From Chitinophagaceae bacterium (GTDB lineage Bacteria > Bacteroidota > Bacteroidia > Chitinophagales > Chitinophagaceae), in NCBI GenBank assembly GCA_947379895.1, contig CANCPA010000004.1, positions 1 through 64,000 of the forward strand: a DNA stretch of 64,000 nucleotides. Reading direction: 5' to 3'. This document shows positions 61,348-64,000 of this stretch, one piece after another. The position numbers were made by a program, and so were the translations under genes. The first letter of the stretch is position 1, and each line of letters begins with the position of its first letter. Under the pieces are notes generated by a model, which worked only from the letters and a program-made list of their open reading frames with translations, searched no databases and was not told the origin of the DNA.

Positions 61348-61501
61348 TGTTTCTGTTTATATAACTTTTAGAAAAGTAAAAAGGCTACCACGTAGGTAAA
61401 TAGCCACATAGAAAAGATATAGTTTTTTCTTATGTTTTATTGAAAAGAAGGTCACATAGGAATCCTTCTGCGAAGGATTGGGAACGACTTTTTTGATAGA
61501 A
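61348..61501 (+). repeat. Direct repeat left of katA (copy A)
   Basis: Starts TGTTTCTGTTTATATAAC, then AAAAGGCTACCACG, ATAGCCACATAGAAA, and a hairpin AATCCTTC-TGC-GAAGGATT. Roughly 80% like copy B at 63519..63675 by eye. Both copies lie in the same orientation on either side of katA. Confidence 0.75.
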
Positions 61502-61635
61502 GTTATATATTAGGCACAAATGAAACAAAATCTCAGTTGAAAAAAGCGTTTCACTATAAGTTCACATAGACTCGAGTGTAAAAAAGCTAAACTTTTTCTC
61601 TATGTTTTCTAATCTAAACTAGTATAAAATTCTAT

Positions 61636-61657
61636 GAGCCTAATGCGTAATCTGGGT
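61636..61657 (+). mobile_element. Solo right end of the MITE
   Basis: GAGCCTAATGCGTAATCTGGGT followed by TAA. It matches the last ~22 bp of the two full MITE copies (one mismatch in the CCTATTGCG word). The rest of the element is missing or unrecognisable. Confidence 0.55.
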
Positions 61658-61965
61658 TAAATTACTTGTCATTTCTGGATGGGAGACTTCAAATTGTCTG
61701 AATTAGGATTTATTGGGTTTAAAGATTTTAGGGTTTTCGTTATTGTTATTGTTTGTCATGCCATAGACTGCTAGGTAAGGTCACACAGATAAAAACCTTT
61801 ATGTACCACAGACAAAATAAAAAAATCGAAACATAGAAGATACAAAGATTTTTATATGTATACCAAAGTTAAATAGTGAGAATAATCATTCTAATTCCCC
61901 TCCACACCTGTGAATCATATAACTTTTATTCATTCCTATGTAATAATCACCTACACACTTGCATT

Positions 61966-61973
61966 CACCTTTG
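61966..61973 (+). promoter_or_regulatory. -7 element CACCTTTG for katA
   Basis: TTCACCTTTGCCTC, 26 bp before ATG 61999. It supports the shorter katA start. Confidence 0.6.
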
Positions 61974-61998
61974 CCTCTCAAATTCTAAAGTAACAATC

Positions 61999-63489
61999 AT
62001 GGAAGAAAAGAAATTAACAACCGCAAGTGGCAGACCCTATTACGAGTTCGACAACTCAATGACCGTTGGCAACCGAGGTCCCATTTTATTGCAAGATTAT
62101 TTCTTGCACGAAGACCTTGCTCACTTCAACAGAGAGCGTATTCCAGAAAGGGTAGTTCATGCCAAAGGAGCAGGTGCATTTGGCACCTTCACTGTTACCC
62201 ATGACATCAGTGGATATAGCAAGGCTAAAATATTTTCGGAGATTGGCAAACAAACAAAAATGTTTGCTAGATTCTCATTAGTTGCCGGCGAAAAAGGTAG
62301 TGCCGATACAGAAAGAGATCCAAGGGGGTTTGCGCTGAAGTTTTATACCGAAGATGGAAATTGGGATTTAGTAGGTAATAATACGCCTGTATTCTTTATC
62401 AAGGATCCTAAAAAGTTCTCCCATTTCATACATACCCAAAAAAGAGATCCTAGAACTAACTGCAAAAACCCTACGAGTATTTGGGATTTTTGGAGTTTAA
62501 ATCCTGAAAGCCTTCATCAGGTAATCATTTTAATGAGCGATAGAGGTACTCCCTTCTCTTATAGGCACATGAATGGTTTTGGTAGTCATACTTTTTCGAT
62601 GATTGATAAAGACAATCATCGGGTTTGGGTGAAGTTTCATTTAAAAACTTTACAGGGGATAAAAAACTTTACGGCAAAAGAGGCTACTGAGATGAAGGGT
62701 ATTGACCCTGATAATGCACAAAGAGATTTAGTAGATGCTATTGATTTGCATGATTTTCCTAAATGGGCATTATCAATACAGGTGATGACCGAAGAACAGG
62801 CAATCACATTTCCCTTCAATCCTTTTGATATCACCAAAATATGGAATCATAAAGATTTTCCACTGATTGATGTAGGTATCATGGAACTAAATGAAATTCC
62901 TGAAAACTATTTCCGAGATGTAGAACAATCTGCGTTTACGCCTGCTAATGTGGTAGATGGTATTGGCTATTCGCCGGACAAATTGTTACAAGGTCGAATT
63001 CTTTCCTATCCTGATGCTCATAGATATCGTTTAGGGGTAAACTATGAAGAGATACCCGTAAATAAATGTCCTTATGCAATCAATAATTATCAGCGTGATG
63101 GTACCATGCAAGTAGGTGATAATGGTGGTAGTGAGGCAAATTATCGGCCTAATAGTTTCGATTCAATAATTGCGGATAAAAGCTATAAAGAACCTGCCAT
63201 GAAATTAGATGCTGACATAGCAGATTGGTACGATAGAAACGAACATGATGATGACCATTTCTCACAGCCAGGTAATTTGTACAGAAAAGTGATGAATGAT
63301 GCCCAAAAGAAAGAACTCGCAGAAAACATTATTAGCTCTATGTTAGGTATTGCAGGAGATAGGAAAACAGAAATTATCAATCGTCAGCTTTGTCATTTCT
63401 TTAGAATGGATGCAACTTTAGGGATGGCAGTTGCAAAGGGATTAGGGGTAAAGATTGATGAGACTTTTATGAACTATCATACTAAGTAG
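61999..63489 (+). CDS. katA: Monofunctional heme catalase
   Basis: 496 residues from ATG 61999 (MEEKKLTTASGRPYYEFDNS), a small-subunit (clade 3-like) catalase that breaks down H2O2 in the cytoplasm. Distal His in RVVHAKGAGAFGTF, Asn in VGNNTPVFFIKDPKKF, proximal heme Tyr in ILSYPDAHRYRLG, and CPYAINNYQRDGTMQV in the NADPH-binding region. The ORF track begins at 61876, but the extra 41 residues are Cys/His-rich, unlike catalases, and overlap the promoter. It lies between two ~155-bp direct repeats and has its own promoter. Confidence 0.96.
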   Translation: MEEKKLTTASGRPYYEFDNSMTVGNRGPILLQDYFLHEDLAHFNRERIPERVVHAKGAGAFGTFTVTHDISGYSKAKIFSEIGKQTKMFARFSLVAGEKGSADTERDPRGFALKFYTEDGNWDLVGNNTPVFFIKDPKKFSHFIHTQKRDPRTNCKNPTSIWDFWSLNPESLHQVIILMSDRGTPFSYRHMNGFGSHTFSMIDKDNHRVWVKFHLKTLQGIKNFTAKEATEMKGIDPDNAQRDLVDAIDLHDFPKWALSIQVMTEEQAITFPFNPFDITKIWNHKDFPLIDVGIMELNEIPENYFRDVEQSAFTPANVVDGIGYSPDKLLQGRILSYPDAHRYRLGVNYEEIPVNKCPYAINNYQRDGTMQVGDNGGSEANYRPNSFDSIIADKSYKEPAMKLDADIADWYDRNEHDDDHFSQPGNLYRKVMNDAQKKELAENIISSMLGIAGDRKTEIINRQLCHFFRMDATLGMAVAKGLGVKIDETFMNYHTK

Positions 63490-63518
63490 GCCGTCACATT
63501 TTGTGAGATGATGGGGCA

Positions 63519-63675
63519 TGTTTCTGTTTGTATAACTTTTAGAAAAGAAAAAAGGCTACCACATAGTCACATAGCCACATAGAAAGGGCATAGTATTTTT
63601 ATATTTTATAGTAAAAAGAAGGGCACAGAGGAATCCTACTTCGTAGCATTAGGAACGCCTTTTTGAATAGAAAAA
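63519..63675 (+). repeat. Direct repeat right of katA (copy B)
   Basis: Same element and orientation as 61348..61501: TGTTTCTGTTTGTATAAC, AAAAAGGCTACCACATAG, CATAGCCACATAGAAA, then ATCCTACTTCGTAGCAT and GGAACGCCTTTTTGA. A third, short partial copy (AGCATTAAAGAAACGCCTTT) is at about 63844-63875. Confidence 0.75.
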
Positions 63676-63690
63676 GGAGTGTTTTTTTTC

Positions 63691-63781
63691 AACACAAAGG
63701 CAAAAAGACGCTAAGAAACACAAAGAAAAAAGAGAAAAAAAGAACCTTCAGTTTGACTTTGAGTCTTAGAGTCTTCGTGTT
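63691..63781. repeat. Imperfect inverted repeat of the CACAAAGGC/GTCTTCGTGTT type
   Basis: Left arm AACACAAAGGCAAAAAGACG, then CTAAGA. Right arm TCTTAGAGTCTTCGTGTT. The outer and inner parts pair (AACAC, GAC, CTAAGA), with mismatches between. It could form a hairpin in the katA 3' region. The rest of 63782-64000 holds no gene I can recognise. Confidence 0.55.
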
Positions 63782-64000
63782 GGAAAAATAAAAAAGAATA
63801 CAATTTATCAAAGGTTGTAAGATGAAAAATCATCTTTTTTCACAGCATTAAAGAAACGCCTTTTTGAAAAGAAGATATATAGGTATTCATAAAAATAATT
63901 AGTAGCTTAAATATTGAAGATTTAGTAGAGAGAGTGGGATTAAATAACCTCCTATAGTCTTCCTTATTTAAGCTGTTTTTTTATAAATAAATTTTTAAAC

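Overview
The window reads as a low-GC chromosome segment from the Bacteroidota, probably near the Chitinophagales/Sphingobacteriales. Support comes from many promoters with the Bacteroidota -7 element TAnnTTTG, the block bamD-rpoZ-coaBC-porD-DUF4296, a type IX secretion (T9SS) C-terminal domain remnant, a Bacteroidota-type omega subunit, and several Bacteroidota-style outer-membrane barrel proteins. No rRNA, CRISPR array, prophage or intact insertion sequence is visible. One tRNA (Asn-GTT) is present.

Layout. 1-4 kb: glmS (cut by the left edge), a GNAT acetyltransferase, plsY and a DUF3052/YdeI protein. 4-6 kb is decayed accessory DNA: a broken T9SS sorting domain, a toxin-antitoxin pair whose PIN toxin is frameshifted, and the first 21-bp-period repeat array. 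6-17 kb is mostly housekeeping: pheT, a coiled-coil protein, zapA, a KdnA-like sugar aminotransferase, a Rieske lipoprotein, tsaB, an ArsR regulator beside an MBL-rhodanese protein, a phosphoesterase and an arginase-fold protein with altered metal ligands. 17-32 kb is envelope and polysaccharide: a queuosine-precursor transporter, YfhO, a methyltransferase, four family 2 glycosyltransferases, and a minus-strand operon that makes a CDP-activated, probably 3-C-methylated 6-deoxyhexose. 32-44 kb: plsC, recJ, a polyprenyl synthase, a barrel protein, an OmpA-like protein, bamD-rpoZ-coaBC-porD-DUF4296, a nucleoid-associated protein and an aldo/keto reductase. 45-50 kb: a barrel protein, hflX, a Rieske ferredoxin, tRNA-Asn, a GNAT protein and a hemerythrin-like protein. 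51-63.5 kb looks like a fermentation and stress block: barrel protein, SDR, pyruvate/2-keto-acid decarboxylase, zinc alcohol dehydrogenase, pyruvate kinase, a P-type ATPase and catalase.

The most unusual content is non-coding. Four intergenic arrays (about 5.7, 20.9, 44.8 and 60.8 kb) each have a different core sequence, but all repeat with a 21-bp period that is almost never broken (9 to about 17 units). In three of them the core is palindromic. 21 bp is two helical turns and also three heptads. Independently, several gene junctions carry arrays of 7-bp units. One arm starts at the stop codon of the upstream gene and a roughly reverse-complementary arm ends at the start codon of the next gene. 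Two copies of a 174-175 bp MITE with 3-bp TNA target duplications, plus a third solo end, and a pair of about 155-bp direct repeats flanking katA complete the repeat landscape. I do not recognise the 21-bp arrays as a described element class. They are my main candidate for something new.
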